A stretch of 64,000 bases of DNA from Diadema setosum (Eukaryota; Echinodermata; Echinoidea; Diadematoida; Diadematidae): the NCBI GenBank assembly GCA_033980235.1, contig CM067062.1:4174696-4238695 (forward strand), read 5' to 3'. The notes under the pieces are model-generated. The model was not told the origin of the DNA, did no database searches, and saw nothing but the letters and a program-made list of their open reading frames with translations. The translations under genes were made by a program, and so were the position numbers. This document shows, piece by piece, positions 39,201-50,665 of the stretch (the first letter of the stretch is position 1; each line of letters begins with the position of its first letter).

Positions 39201-42200
39201 GAGTTGATCTGTCAAGCCAACAATAGCCCACCTTTGGGAGAAAGATATATTAAAATATAAAAAATGAACATATATCATTCATTAGTGTCAAGTTTCATTG
39301 AGAATAAACACAGTACAACAGTGAATGATAAAGTGAAGCCAAAGAAAAGGTAAAAAATCAGAGAACATACACTGTACATGTACAATGAACCTGGACCATG
39401 CAAAGGCATGCGAACCTTGCACACATGATAAAAAAAAAAAAACGCACACACACAACACACACACAGTAGCACTCTGAAATACATACTCTGCAGGGAAAAT
39501 ATCATATATTATCTTAGTTTCAAGTGGAAATGATATGAAAAGAAGCATGCAAAATAAACTTTCAGGGGGAAAAAAAAATTTAATGTTGAAACTATAACTT
39601 ATCGCTTTGAATGAAGAGTAGACACATACAAAGTGGCATCTTTGAAATTCAAGACATAGAAGCTCAACTGAAGATATCCAAACAAATACTCTGACTTCAG
39701 TCTGTCCAGTCACTTTTTGCATCACGTACAGTTCGACCTCGATTATCCGGCCTCCGTTTATCCGGAAATCTGTATTATCTGAATGCGTTCACGCAGTGAA
39801 GGACCTTCTTTTTTTTTCATCCAAAAATTGAGAAAAAACAGTGACTTTCATGGATCTATTTCACTAATTTCATAAGATGTGCATGATAGGTTTCTCAATA
39901 TCTAACGAGGTAAAACATGTATGATTTTCACATAAAGATTTACTTTATTTTTGTGAAGAAGGGACTACAATTTTGCGCAGGCTAGCATAGATTACACCAC
40001 CGTTGCGGGGTACGCTACCTGCCTAGCTGCCAGTGCACTGGGACAGCAGCTTGGACGGCAGCTATATACATTAACATTGTGTCTCCCATATCCGGCCGAT
40101 TCGCTTATCCGGATGAGCGCTGGTCCCAACATGGCCGGATAATCGAGGTCGAACTGTAGTGATGACAAGGACTTACTTGCCTAGATTGCATTTAAAATGA
40201 TTTCTGCATAGATGAGCTTTTTCCAGCAATTTTCTTTGTCAAATTTTCAGTCACTCCTCAGACGTAATGCACTGTGGTGCGGAGAACACGAATGCCCAAT
40301 GAAATCTTCATGCATCTGCATAACCCACAGTTTGAGCTATATCTTGATTAAGCAAAACATATAAATCAATTCCACAGGGCTCTCGCAAATCTATGATAAA
40401 TTTGGGTAACTTTGAGCACGAGTGTGCCCCGCTGTTAAACATCAAAGCACAATATCATTGGAATGATTTCAGTATACTTTTTTCATTGTTAGTGGTGAGT
40501 TTTTTTCTTTCCAGAATTATCAACATACCTAAATTAGACAATCATTCCTGGCATTACCAACTGGTCAAGTATATAAAAAAAAAAATGAAATGCATACCAC
40601 AATAGGTCATTTGTGTCCTTTGACCGCTTCCACGCAAGGTTGTACATCACGACAGCAGCCTTCAACACAAAGAGAACAAAGTGGATTTAGCTGAATCACA
40701 CCAGGAATTAACGCTTGAACTTGATTCAATCTGGCAGAAGAGATTGGTCAGTTGAAACTGAGTGATCGGTTAACCCTAAAAAGACTGGGGGGGGGCCTAA
40801 AAGGCCCCCCCCTCGACATTTCGCGCGATTACTCAGCAACACGCAATGCTCTCGCCGCGATGCTCTATGACTTTTTTCTTTAGAGTTTCCCGCACATTTT
40901 GACACCAAATTTGTGACGCCCGGGGGTATGGTTCTGAAGTTACATAACTTTTTGTACATGCACGTGAGACCGAAAATGGCTAAAAAATGTGATTTTGTGT
41001 ACAAAGTCAATACAAATTGAGTTTTATCACATGGTTCATATAAATATGCTTATTTTTACTCTCAATGGCTAAAATCAATTTGTTTTAGTAGTATTATGCT
41101 TCAAAAAGGGTCTGCCACAAATTTTGCTGAAAAAAACAACAAAAACAAAAGGTCGAAAAAACAAAGAAATACATAAGAAATTCATAAAACAATAAAATAA
41201 ATAAGAAATTAATTTTGATACCGAATTTTTTTTCAAGTACATTTGCTAAGAATGCTACAAAGAATATCTAGACCAAAAATGAGCACATTTGGAGCTTTAT
41301 TTACTGATTTACATAAAAAAGTCTGATTTCTCGCATAGATTAGCATAATTAATCAAAATAAAATAAAAGAAGACTATTTTGGAAAATTTGAATATACGAT
41401 CTTGTAGATTACATCGCACACTACCATTGTGCAAATTTCTGCGGCGATCGCGCGATCCACGGCCGAGATCTTAAGGGGGGGCCCTTTAGGCCCCCCCCCC
41501 AGTCTTTCGAGCTACCAAAATAGCCCAGTCTTTTTAGGGTTAAAGCAGCAAAGAGGCATGGACAACAAACTTCCAGTTAAAGGGGCTGTACAGTACTGGT
41601 TGAGGTGGGGATTCATGTTTTTTACATTCCTAAGTGAGATAATGAGAAACCTCTTATGAAATATAAAAGAGCATGTACTTTTAAGAAGGATTCAACGTTT
41701 ATTTGATGAAAATTGGTTTTCAAATGGCTGAGATATCCCAAAAAGTGCTAATAATAAAAGGCGACATGCCACAACTTTATTAGGATCTCTTTGTTTCAGC
41801 TTGTTTTTGGATATCTCAGCCATTTCAAAACCGATTTTCATCGAATAAACTTTTGATACCCCTTAGAATTGCATGCTCTTTGACATCTCATAGAGTGGTT
41901 TCTGAATATCTCGCAAAACGTTTAAAGCTAAATTCTCACCTCGACCAGAACTGTACACACCCTTTAATACCTTCATTAAATACATTGATGCTTGGTAGTT
42001 TGAGGGAGGTCAAATTTACTTTTTATATGACGAAGGTCAGAAAATATACTTGAACGTTTCTCACATTTATGCAGAAACAATCAAGTGTGAAAAGCAAACT
42101 TTTTGCAAGTCTTTGAAACAAGTTTTCATCCCTGTCAAACTCCCATTGTTTGTTTACCTTTTCTCCTCAATAAGCTGTGAGAAGGAGTGACTTGTGCACT

Positions 42201-45200
42201 ATTCATATGAACTAATGAATGTTTCAACCTGTACTTATTGTGTTTTCTAGAGACAATGCCTTCTTCACAGATTACTGTAGATGATGGAATATTAGGAAAC
42301 CTGATAGGCGTACTCACAGATGAGCCAAAGTAGGAAAATTCCTCATAGTCAAAGAGGATCTTGGCCCTCCTCTCTTCCCAGTTTCTTCTCTCTTGACGCC
42401 TGTCTAGCCTCCTCTCAAGAGCCTCCTGCCATATAAAAATTATGAAACATGTACACCAATCTCACTCAGGAGCAAGAGTTTAATATTAGTGCTGGCACAA
42501 GTGATTTCCTTTTTAAATGTTATAATAGAATACATGCAGTTAAATGAAAGTAGAAACATGATTACATTTGTTGTAAAGAAATTGACTTTTGGCAAATGCA
42601 AGACCATGTGATATCAGAAAAAAATCTGAAACAGTGAAACAGTATTATTTCGCACAGTACAGAAAGACATGCAAATGTATCGCTGAGATTGGAGAGATCT
42701 CTGGAAAAAATGCATGTTTTCAATTAAGGTTCACTAGCCTTGGGGGTATTTGAAAAATTCTGATATGCTTCTTAAAAAGTGACAAGAAAAATCAAACTCC
42801 TTCCTCTGGAAACTTTCGACTAGACTTGAAGTGTAACGTACACTTTGTATTTACTACCAGTAATTTAAGGCCCTGTCTGCCGATTTACCTCATCATAACG
42901 CTGTCTTTTTCCACTTGGCTCTGACGAGTCACTCTCAGCACCAGAATCCTCATCAGACTAGGGCACGAATGGGGGAAGAACGTGACAAGCTTGATCATTA
43001 GTTTTTACTCCTCATGTTCCATAAAGTAATTCTTATTATGATAAGATCCGAGTCTTAAAGATACATCTACCTCTCATCTCATCACAACAGTTTTTAATCT
43101 TTGTCTGTCTTTGTTGTTGTCGTTGTTGTTGTTTCTTTTTGCTCTTCTTTTCCATGGAACAATATGGATAGTCTGTCAATCCATCTCTCTATGTTAGCAC
43201 TTACGGAATCTCAGTTCCCTGGCATTTGAAGAGTTTATCAAGCAGATGTGTTGTAGATGTGAAGACATTACATGACAAGAGTTGATCACGATTGTTATCG
43301 TGTGACAGGTCTTTTCCCCCCAACCAAAGACATAACAATGTCACATATATCTAGTTTGAAATATGTCCTCATGCACTTGATGGTACATTTGTCCTGGAAA
43401 GTAGGAAACAGAGCATGGGGAAAGTCACACTGTAAATTTTACTTTGAATTAGCAGAGCTAATAGGATTCACAAACATTTCATATCAAAACATTATATTTA
43501 AAGAGTTGAAAAGAATTTAACACAAAGTTAGCTGTCTGGAATAATCACCAAAAACATAAAAAATATATATTGTGTCAAAAACTAACCTCGTCATCTCTGA
43601 ACACATCATCATACGAAGGGATCTCAAAGTCATCATCAGGACTCATCAACAGCTTGATCTACGAAGAAACAAGTTCAATGAGAACAGCTGATTTGAATGA
43701 AGTTGGGATATTGGTGTGAGCTAAAATTCCATTTGTCAATTCAGAAAAGATTCATGGCGAGTCACAGAGGCAAAACTACTTCATTGCAAATTATATCTCC
43801 ACCAAGGTTAGCCTGCACTCTTCCACTTCAAACTTAATCTTTAAACACATCTAAATCTTAATTAGGCACATCTTAATTAAGCAACTCATCTATCATGTAA
43901 ATGAAGATTCTGTCAGGATAGATAAGTAAATAGAGTTGATCGTGGCCATGAATCTAAGAATATCCTGTCCAAGATGCTATTTCATTCTATAAGATATTAC
44001 TCTGGGAATGGTTTCTGATTTAACAAAAGCAACTCACTCTGTCAGTGTCTCTACAGTGATTACATTCATTGAACACGGCATGAAAGCTACAACACAAGAT
44101 GCAATTTGGTATATTTAGTAGAATCTTCCATAACTTTGCATCCAAACCAAATCTGAGTAACTGAATGTATCTACACAAGACAAAAGAATGATAAAAGAAT
44201 CATCTTGTTGCACTGCAGTCATATTGTTGGCACTAAGAGCCCACAAACAAAAAACAAACAAACAAAATCAACACTTGCTTGAGTTTCATTGTAAACATTC
44301 CAGAGGTCAAGAGGTCGATGGTTGTCACAGATGAAGAAGACTACATTCTTGTCTGGCTGCAGTGTCTCCAGGAGGTTGATGCTGCCCCCACAGTTGATCA
44401 GGATGACATACTTCACCTGTTGACAGGATGGTGGGGTTGGGATGGAAGGTCAGTGTGCAAGTCTAAGAGTTAATCTTGAGAAGTTCTTCATTCCCCACAT
44501 ATACTTCTTTGACATCAATAGCAAAGTCCATCAATTACTCACAAGGCTTGCCAAACACAATGACTTGCCTACTAGATATAAAATTATAACTTTCTGCAGT
44601 GTCAGGACTGCTAGATTCTACAGGTCAATAAAACATAGTAACTCACAGACAAAAAAAAAGATATGAGGGCAAAAAATCATATTTTGGTACAAAACTTGAG
44701 AAGCTAGCTATTTAATAGTATATTTTCAAAATCATATAAGCATCACTTTAAAATATACTTTATCCTTTTGGCTGAAGAAAAAAACCATGGCAAATATAAA
44801 AACCATTTCAGTTGGCTGCTCTGTATATCTAAAATAATAAAACAAAGACAATGAATTCAAAGTCAGATGATTAAGAGGAGTGTTTGACATGGAAAACACA
44901 TATTTGGCTTTCGATGTGGCAATCTTTCTCTCTTTCTTCTTCTTCTTTTTCTTCTTCTTTGCACTTGTTCCTGACACAAGAAAACACATTACTTCTAACT
45001 GATTGTAAATATATCTGTGACATAACCATCAAAAGTATACTCAGGATTAGTCCAAGCAGGTAAGGGAAGAGTTATGTTAGTTGTACTTGTGAATTGCTTC
45101 CTTTCTATCCAAGAATCACGCAGCAAATCATAACAGACAAAGACATAAAGATTTTAAAGATCTCCAATTTCATAACAAAGACAGAATCGAAATTGAAATC

Positions 45201-47749
45201 CCACACCTTCCAGAACTGTTTTTTTACAAAGAGTCCCATACAGCATTACTATGAAGTAGGATCTATAAACAGGAGTGAGTTCGTGCAGCTGACTTGCCTA
45301 TACAGACATGTGATGCTTATCTAGATCTACACCCTGGCAAGCAAGTATGTAGGATAGTAGGACCCCTATGATTGATGACCATGATGATGACCTGTGATTC
45401 ATACCTGCTCAGAGTGTTCAAAGTACGCCCTCTCCACATCATGCTTGCCAGCAACAGGAACTAGTGTGTACTGGATATGATCCCATTGAAAGAGAGTCTG
45501 GAGAATCTTGCACGCACACAAGGCATCCACGTCATTGGCCACAAGCACCAGAACCCTCTGCATGTGAATGAATGTGATTTATTAACATTAGAGTTTAGAC
45601 TCTAATTGTCTCCAGATACATAAAATTGTCTCTAGATACATAAAACTTAAAGGATCAAAATCTAAATAAAAAGGAAGAATAAACTGTTAAAATGTCAGAC
45701 TCTCAGAGGCTCTTTTTTATAGTTCTTAGCACTGATCAAGTATCGGCACCTGCATCAAGGTCTGAGCTCCTGTGCCAAGGTTTGACTGTAACGCAACAGG
45801 TTTCTACACGTAGCAGGCAGTCAAATTTTGGCGTTGTGATCAAATTTATGGGTTAGATGGAGTGACACAGTACAGTGTCTAGAGGGCTAGAATCTAATGT
45901 TAAATTTGATCACACTAATATTTTTAGAAGTGAAATATGAAGAATCTAGAAAAATATGTCTGTCCAGGAGCATCTCAATGAACAATACTCTTACCGTCTT
46001 AGCTAGCTAACTAAGAAAGAGTATCATTTGTTGAGACATTACAAGACAATAGTACTACATTACTACTACTTAGACTCTCAGTAGACTAGATTCAAGATTG
46101 TGAATAAAAATAACCTAGCGCTACATGTAGGTTATGTTTATCACCTCCACCAAGGTCCTAGGATTAGGAAGGGGGAGATTAAGTGATCATCGTCATTGGT
46201 TTGTCTGTTTGCAAAATAACCAAAAAGTTGTGAATGGATTTGAATAGAGTACTAAAATTTGCGGAAAAAGTTCATAATGACCCAAGGAACAGATGATTGA
46301 ATGTTGGTAGTGTAACATCCCCAGTATTCGGTCACTTAAGCTTTTTTGCAATATTTTTCAAACTAAAATAATACATACATACATCATATCTACAGCAATG
46401 TAGGTGAAATACATCAAATTTCTTTAATCTCAATTTTCATTTTGTTAAATATCACACAGATTTTCACAAAATCGCAAAATATATCACCTTGAAAATTCCC
46501 CAGTATACGGTCACAGCCACCAGTATTCGGTCACGCGATATGCGCGTTCAAAGTCAATGCATGTTCAAGGCAGCTGAAAAACGCGCGCGCGCTACCTTGT
46601 TGGCGCAAAATTGCATCGGGGATGTTGCGGCGCCCGTTGGTGACCGTATACTGGGGACTCAGCACTTGCATTCAACCCTTGTACATTGAGACACTGTATC
46701 AGCACGTACGGAAATTTTTTTTTTCTTTTGCGTTTTTGAGGATACGCATCACACTCCAAGCTTGCGATAAGCACAAAATCCCGCGAGAGAACGGCCTCTT
46801 TCTCGATTTTTAGCGCTTTTTCGGCGACCTGTATTCTTAAAACTGGGCCTTATCTGCGCGTGCTTTTGGAAAGTAGCGCCGATTCTGCACTTTTGATGGT
46901 AAAATTTGGGATTTTGGATGGATTTTTGGAGGGGGCTAAGGGTGTTTCCTGTTGTGAATGAGTGTGAAAGTATGTGAATTGATGTGATTTGCATGTGTTG
47001 TGACAGTTGCACTTACTAGCTGGTGACTAGTGATAAGTGACTGAATACCAGTAGCTGACCGAATACTGGTGCTCTTACCCAAGTATTGATCTGGGAATTT
47101 TTATGGATTTTTGAAGGATTTTTTATCTTTTTGCAGATGGGGTCACTGAACTTAGGAGTTCAAGTTGGGGTAATTGGGGTTCTTACTCTAGTATTCTAGA
47201 CTAAACGTTAACAGGACGGTTAAGGCTAATAATAAACAATGGATAGAAATGAGCTGCATGGGCTTGGTTGGTGGAGGTCTGCGCTCCAACTTACAACAAA
47301 AGCGTGAAAAGCGTTTTTCTACCAGAATCTAAGGTTCACAATTGTGACATAATTTAAAATTTTAAATGGGGTGCAAGAACATGTCCAACAACACTGTCAT
47401 TATTTTAGGTAGATCTACCGGTATTTGTATTAGTACGTATGACCTGTACTAATTTACTAATACTGTACGTATAATAATATGATAGGTTGGATTACGAAAT
47501 TACGATCTGGAGTGTTGGTAATCAGTTGAGTTACCGCAGCGCAGCGCGCCCAACTGCCTGCAGAATCAATAAAAAACATTATTTTCAGTATGTGGGACTG
47601 TTCTCGTATCGCAATTGTACAATAGGGCTACGATAATTGTCGGGGCAAATGAGCCCTGTTGACCACAAATAAATGTCAATATCCACAAAACTACTTACGT
47701 GATGCAGTATGACATCGTAGAACTGCGTTCGTATGTCTGTAACGAACAT
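29146..47749 (-). CDS. CDC45: CDC45, CMG replicative helicase component, complete, 18 coding exons
   Basis: CDC45 joins MCM2-7 and GINS to form the replicative helicase at origins and forks. Exons, 5' to 3' on the - strand: 47749-47699, 45557-45405, 44416-44279, 43658-43587, 42957-42889, 42425-42318, 40659-40598, 39231-39181, 38797-38678, 37588-37517, 36586-36428, 35260-35206, 34555-34505, 34026-33971, 32813-32591, 31981-31860, 30459-30383, 29210-29146 (TGA). The lengths sum to 1704 bp, 567 aa; the human protein as I recall it is 566. Starts [13 protein letters not shown]; the inactive DHH-type core shows [14 protein letters not shown] (22-35) and CDNHRP (98-103); an acidic stretch (about 121-160) is followed by a basic one ([16 protein letters not shown]); ends DALISLLS. 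All introns are GT-AG except intron 3, whose best-fitting donor is GC. It is convergent with HFM1 (4.2 kb between stops) and divergent from EIF2B1. Introns carry many MITEs and a SINE. Confidence 0.96.
30194..30240. repeat. Poly(A) run
   Basis: About 45 consecutive A in CDC45 intron 17, seen as poly(T) on the coding strand. It may be the tail of a decayed retroposon. Confidence 0.9.
30673..30862. mobile_element. GTTATAACG-family MITE, copy 2 (short)
   Basis: TACAGTGGACTCCCGTTATA and ATAACTGGAGTGCACTGTA form the terminal repeats; 190 bp in total, an internal deletion relative to the copy at 27659. It lies in CDC45 intron 16. Confidence 0.8.
33475..33735 (+). repeat. tRNA-derived SINE in CDC45 intron 14
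   Basis: The head carries Pol III promoter boxes: box A-like TAGTGGATAAGG (33494-33505) and box B GTTCAAATCC (33533-33542). They are followed by a non-tRNA body containing TGGGTACCTGGCAGTGCTAGG-like sequence near 33615-33635 and an ATT-rich tail (about 33708-33737). This is the normal layout of a tRNA-headed SINE. It is antisense to CDC45. Confidence 0.8.
35525..35830 (-). repeat. Dispersed repeat shared with 53815-54090 (inverted here)
   Basis: On the - strand it reads GTAGTAGTCTTCTCATCCAG and GATTTTCCTCAAACTCTCG, matching GTAGTAGTCTTCTTATCCAG and GATTTTCCTCAAACTTTCAC on the + strand near 53930-54010. It is non-coding and lies in CDC45 intron 11. Confidence 0.6.
35860..36242. mobile_element. 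TTAA-flanked palindromic MITE, copy 2
   Basis: TTAAAGGGTGTGTACAGTTC at the left; the right end reads ACTACTGTTTAA. The interior is palindromic around TTTGATGAAAATCGGTTTTG. It lies in CDC45 intron 11 beside a copy of another repeat family (35525-35830). Confidence 0.75.
37352..37445. mobile_element. Second copy of the 93-bp mini-MITE
   Basis: CCCTTTGAGGACAAGCTGGC, then the conserved block CCCATAGACACCTGCCC, then AGTCCTCAATGGGTTAA. It is more diverged than the copy at 2901; the central palindrome is degraded. It lies in CDC45 intron 9. Confidence 0.65.
37843..38047. mobile_element. TA-flanked MITE with GAAATTTTCGCG ends
   Basis: TACTGTACGAGCTGAAATTT and AAATTTCAGCTTGTACAGTA are the terminal repeats. 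Internal ACGCGAAAAT/TTCGCG motifs recur at least six times. It lies in CDC45 intron 9. Related termini occur at 4581-4795. Confidence 0.75.
39727..40158. mobile_element. Pogo/Tigger-like MITE, TTATCCGG family, copy C
   Basis: TACAGTTCGACCTCGATTAT to ATAATCGAGGTCGAACTGTA, with TA ends. It shares nearly the whole interior with the copy at 1927-2368 in the same orientation, with a few percent mismatches and small indels by eye. It lies in CDC45 intron 7. Confidence 0.85.
40770..41543. mobile_element. TTAA-flanked element with CCCTAAAAAGACTGGG ends
   Basis: TTAACCCTAAAAAGACTGGG at the left and CCCAGTCTTTTTAGGGTTAA at the right are near-perfect inverted repeats. Beside each lie G-rich/C-rich runs and a GGGGCCTAAAAGGCCCC-type stem. 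The middle is AT-rich and non-coding. The TTAA ends suggest piggyBac-like mobilisation. It lies in CDC45 intron 6. Confidence 0.8.
41577..41967. mobile_element. TTAA-flanked palindromic MITE, copy 3
   Basis: TTAAAGGGGCTGTACAGTAC to ACTGTACACACCCTTTAA, palindromic throughout. It lies 33 bp from another TTAA element (40770-41543) in CDC45 intron 6. Confidence 0.8.
46138..47322. repeat. CCTCCGCCAAGG-family repeat, copy 1, split by an insertion
   Basis: It opens ATCACCTCCACCAAGG and closes GGTGGAGGTCTGCGCTC. Blocks shared with the other three copies are TTGCAAAATAAC, ACAGATGATT, GATCTGGGAATTTTTATGG and TTTTTGCAGAT. The body is interrupted at 46312-47078. It lies in CDC45 intron 1. Confidence 0.75.
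46312..47078. mobile_element. Element with CCAGTATTCGGTCA ends inserted in the above repeat
   Basis: GTAACATCCCCAGTATTCGG and the inverse CCGAATACTGGTGCTCTTAC bound about 767 bp. An additional inverted pair, TCCCCAGTATACGGTCAC (46497) and GTGACCGTATACTGGGGA (46640), lies inside; it may be a further nested element or subterminal repeats. The interior is non-coding. Confidence 0.7.
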
Positions 47750-47779
47750 TATTTTCGGGCAAGGACTAAAAAATGTCTA

Positions 47780-47836
47780 CTATTTTGGCGAGTTGAACAG
47801 AAGCGCGAATAAAGTTTGATCGTTTTTCCCGCGACA
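47780..47836 (-). promoter_or_regulatory. E2F-like site cluster upstream of CDC45
   Basis: Within 90 bp upstream of the CDC45 ATG (47749) are TTTTTCCCGCGA (47823-47834), ATTTTGGCG (47782-47790) and AAGCGCGAA (47811-47819). The first matches the E2F/DP consensus TTTSSCGC on one strand, and the others are close variants. Vertebrate CDC45 is an E2F-regulated S-phase gene, so the placement makes sense. No transcript evidence is available here, and the transcription start is unknown. Confidence 0.6.
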
Positions 47837-48589
47837 AACTCTCGGCGACGTGATTCGGAGGAGAGAGAGAGAGAGTCGATGGAGGATTGATGCATATTCA
47901 TAATACAATATGAATATTCATGATAGGGGCGGTATCCAAGTTAAAGAAAAATTCAGAGAAAGGTACGATTTCCTTACTGGATTGGCCTACAATGGCTCCA
48001 TTAAATTGCGTTATAATAAAAAGCGCTTTGATATGACTTCACTTTGTTTGTTCTATAGACAACCTAGTACCAATTGTTGATAGGAAGAATGAGTAAACTC
48101 GTTTTCACAGAAAAATGTCCCAAAATAACTTGAACGTGGTTAGCAATGTTTATTATAGCTAGTACGCATTGCAAATGAATGATCAAAATATCAAAGGCCG
48201 ACTTTACTGATTTCTAAGAAGCACTGAAGGTTTTAAGTAGACAGAAAACTCAACTCTAATAGTACAAATTAGAACTTAAAAAAAAGAGGCCCTGATCAGT
48301 GATACATAGGCCTACTGAGACGTATCTCAAATATTAAGGTCAAAAGCCTAGAGCGTAGACCAAAAACCATGTACACTGTATGTCTTTATCGAGGTGGGGA
48401 TCCCCTCAAGACATGCAAGATTATTTAATAAGCACATCGAATGAAGTAATCCATTTCCAACAAATTGTGTTCAATTTGCTTCAGACTATATGAGATACTT
48501 AACTGATCCAGTTTTGATATTTTCTGCTGGAAATGGAAAAGAATGTAAATGAACAAATGGATGAATGAATAAAACCGAGAGTCTATATA

Positions 48590-49620
48590 TATATAACACA
48601 GTGCTTATATAGCGCATATCACTACCGTGGTGTCTCTATGCGCTTTAAGGGAGAGGGATGAAAGTAGAAAGAGGAAATGTCGTGTACAATGTATGTACCA
48701 TAGATGCAAAACCAAACTCATTCATAATACTTTTTGAACAGAAATGTCTTGAGAGCAGTTTTAAACTTTAACACTGTAGGAGCTTCTTTTATATAACACG
48801 GAACAGCGTTCCACATGGGGGCAGCATGAGCAAAAGATCGCTCACCATAAAACTTTGTTGTGATAGCAGGACATTGGAGAAGATTTTTCTGAGTTGATCT
48901 TAAATTACAAGAGGGAGCGTATCTTACCAAAAACTTACTGAGATATTCTGGTGCCATTGAATGCCTGCACTGATAAGTCAGTAGCAGTATCTTAAAAACT
49001 ATACGTGACTGAACAGGAAGCCAATGTAGCTGCTTCAAAATGGGGGTTATGTGATAATTCTTCCGTCGTGTGGGTGATCAACCTTGCAGCTGCATTATGA
49101 ATTGCCTGGAGTTTATATGTAACTGTGAGTCAGAGATATTATACAGCAAGCTGTTACAATAGTCTAAATGACATATATATAACAAAAGCCTGAACAAGCT
49201 TCTTAGTGGTCTTTGCATCCAAAAACTGACGAACGTTTCCAAGTATATATAAAGCGAAGGATGCCGATTTACATTTCTCTGAAACAAATTTGTCCATGAC
49301 CATATTCTGATCAGATCACACCAAGGTTTTTGGCTGTTGTACCAGGTACAATGAAAATACTGTCAATCTTTATTGCAGGAAGTTCCATTCTTCTCTGCGA
49401 AATCAAGATGTAAGGTGTAAGATCTCAGTTTTTTCATCATTCAGTTTAAGACCATTTTGGATTGACCATAGTTTAATCTCTTTGACACAACATTCTACTT
49501 GAGAGATTGCATCCTGCAGGTTACAGTCTATAGGCCTACAGTCCATAAGAAACAAAATTGATAAGCTTTCTATTCTGGTTGATATACGTTTTAGCAAACG
49601 AGAAAAATGGGATAAAGAAC
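48590..49620 (-). pseudogene. Decayed non-LTR retrotransposon (CR1/L2-like), 3' part of RT ORF
   Basis: Three conceptual pieces on the - strand read as the reverse-transcriptase polyprotein of a CR1/L2-type LINE. At 49597-49403 there is a thumb-adjacent motif GLKLNDEKTEILHL. At 49287-49078 there is a short frameshifted piece. At 49038-48718 lies the typical C-terminal domain with LHWLPVQSRIVFKILLLTY and LKFKTALKTFLF. Frame changes and stops between the pieces show it is dead. The 3' flank (48590-48660) has a GC-richer tail with an AGCGCATATCAC-type segment. It sits between CDC45 and EIF2B1 and is not a host gene. Confidence 0.85.
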
Positions 49621-49844
49621 TGATTCTTTTTTATACGCTTATATCTCACCATGGTAGCTCGACCAGAAGAAAGCATAACACCTTAATTGCGTTTGTTTGT
49701 GTTTCTAAAGTATAGCAAACATCGTTTAATAGAAAATATATATCACTTGAGTTGAAATAAAAGAAATAGCTAGGCCCTACTATTATGAGACTGCATGGAG
49801 GAGATATTGAAATGTGATCATGATTGTAAACATCCGATAGTTTT

Positions 49845-49879
<35 letters not shown>

Positions 49880-50034
49880 GGTTAACGGTTCATTGGTTGG
49901 TTGGTGGGTTGGTGGGTTGGTAGGTTGGTTGGTTGATTGGTTGGTTAGTTGGTTGGTGGGTTGGTTGGTTGATTGGTTGGTTAGTTGGTTGCTTGATTGC
50001 TTGCTTGATTGGTTAGTTAGTTAAATTAGTTAAT
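49845..50034. repeat. (GTTA/GGTT)n tetranucleotide array
   Basis: About 190 bp of TTAG, GGTT and GATT units with interruptions, in the CDC45-EIF2B1 intergenic region. Confidence 0.9.
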
Positions 50035-50665
50035 CCTCTTATGGACCAATCGTGTTCTAGGATTAGTAAATGTCTTTAATGAGTCGAGATGTATGTTTAA
50101 GGAGATGAGACAAATGCTGCAAGCTGATGCTATCATTTCCATATTCTGATCATCTTCACTTTGACAACCCAAACTTGTTCTCACTTTCGTTATTGATTTC
50201 ATATTTCTTGCCGTTGTGTTTCTGTCGGGTTGTGTGTTTGGCCCATCGGTCGTGTTTCAGCAAAAAGGTGTATGTCTGCCGTTTTACAGCGACTACAAAG
50301 CAGAGAAAATCGGCAGTTTCCTTGACCGTAGAAGTCATCTAAACTGTGCAGCGCTCAGGGATTTAATTCCAGGATTTAGTATACACTTCAAATTTTATTT
50401 CCTGATAATTTTCTTGCATCAAACTTTAAAAAAAAATACTTAATAATTAGCACTTTTAGAGAGATACACCTTTTTGCCAGAACACGTTTACAGGGACTGC
50501 TGCTGAGGGTTGAGTGCAGAATATCTGAATATTTATTGTATTAGATTACACCTCATGAATATGCAATAACCCACTAGGAGCTACCTGGCGGCGCTCACTC
50601 GTTTTACTACTACACATATGTGCTGTTGTTTTACATTAATTTAACGCTATCACTCACACCAAGTC

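Noticed and set aside
39288..39725. 145-codon open frame on the - strand in CDC45 intron 7
   Set aside because: Built from homopolymers and a CA/GT run; no recognisable protein features.
44273..44281. Ordinary GT donor six bases further into CDC45 intron 3
   Set aside because: In frame but a weak donor (GTTGAT) that would insert Ala-Ser at a conserved junction; the GC donor matches the consensus better. Not excluded.
47750..50665. Shared bidirectional promoter for CDC45 and EIF2B1
   Set aside because: The start codons are 2.9 kb apart with a LINE relic and a microsatellite between; separate promoters are more likely.
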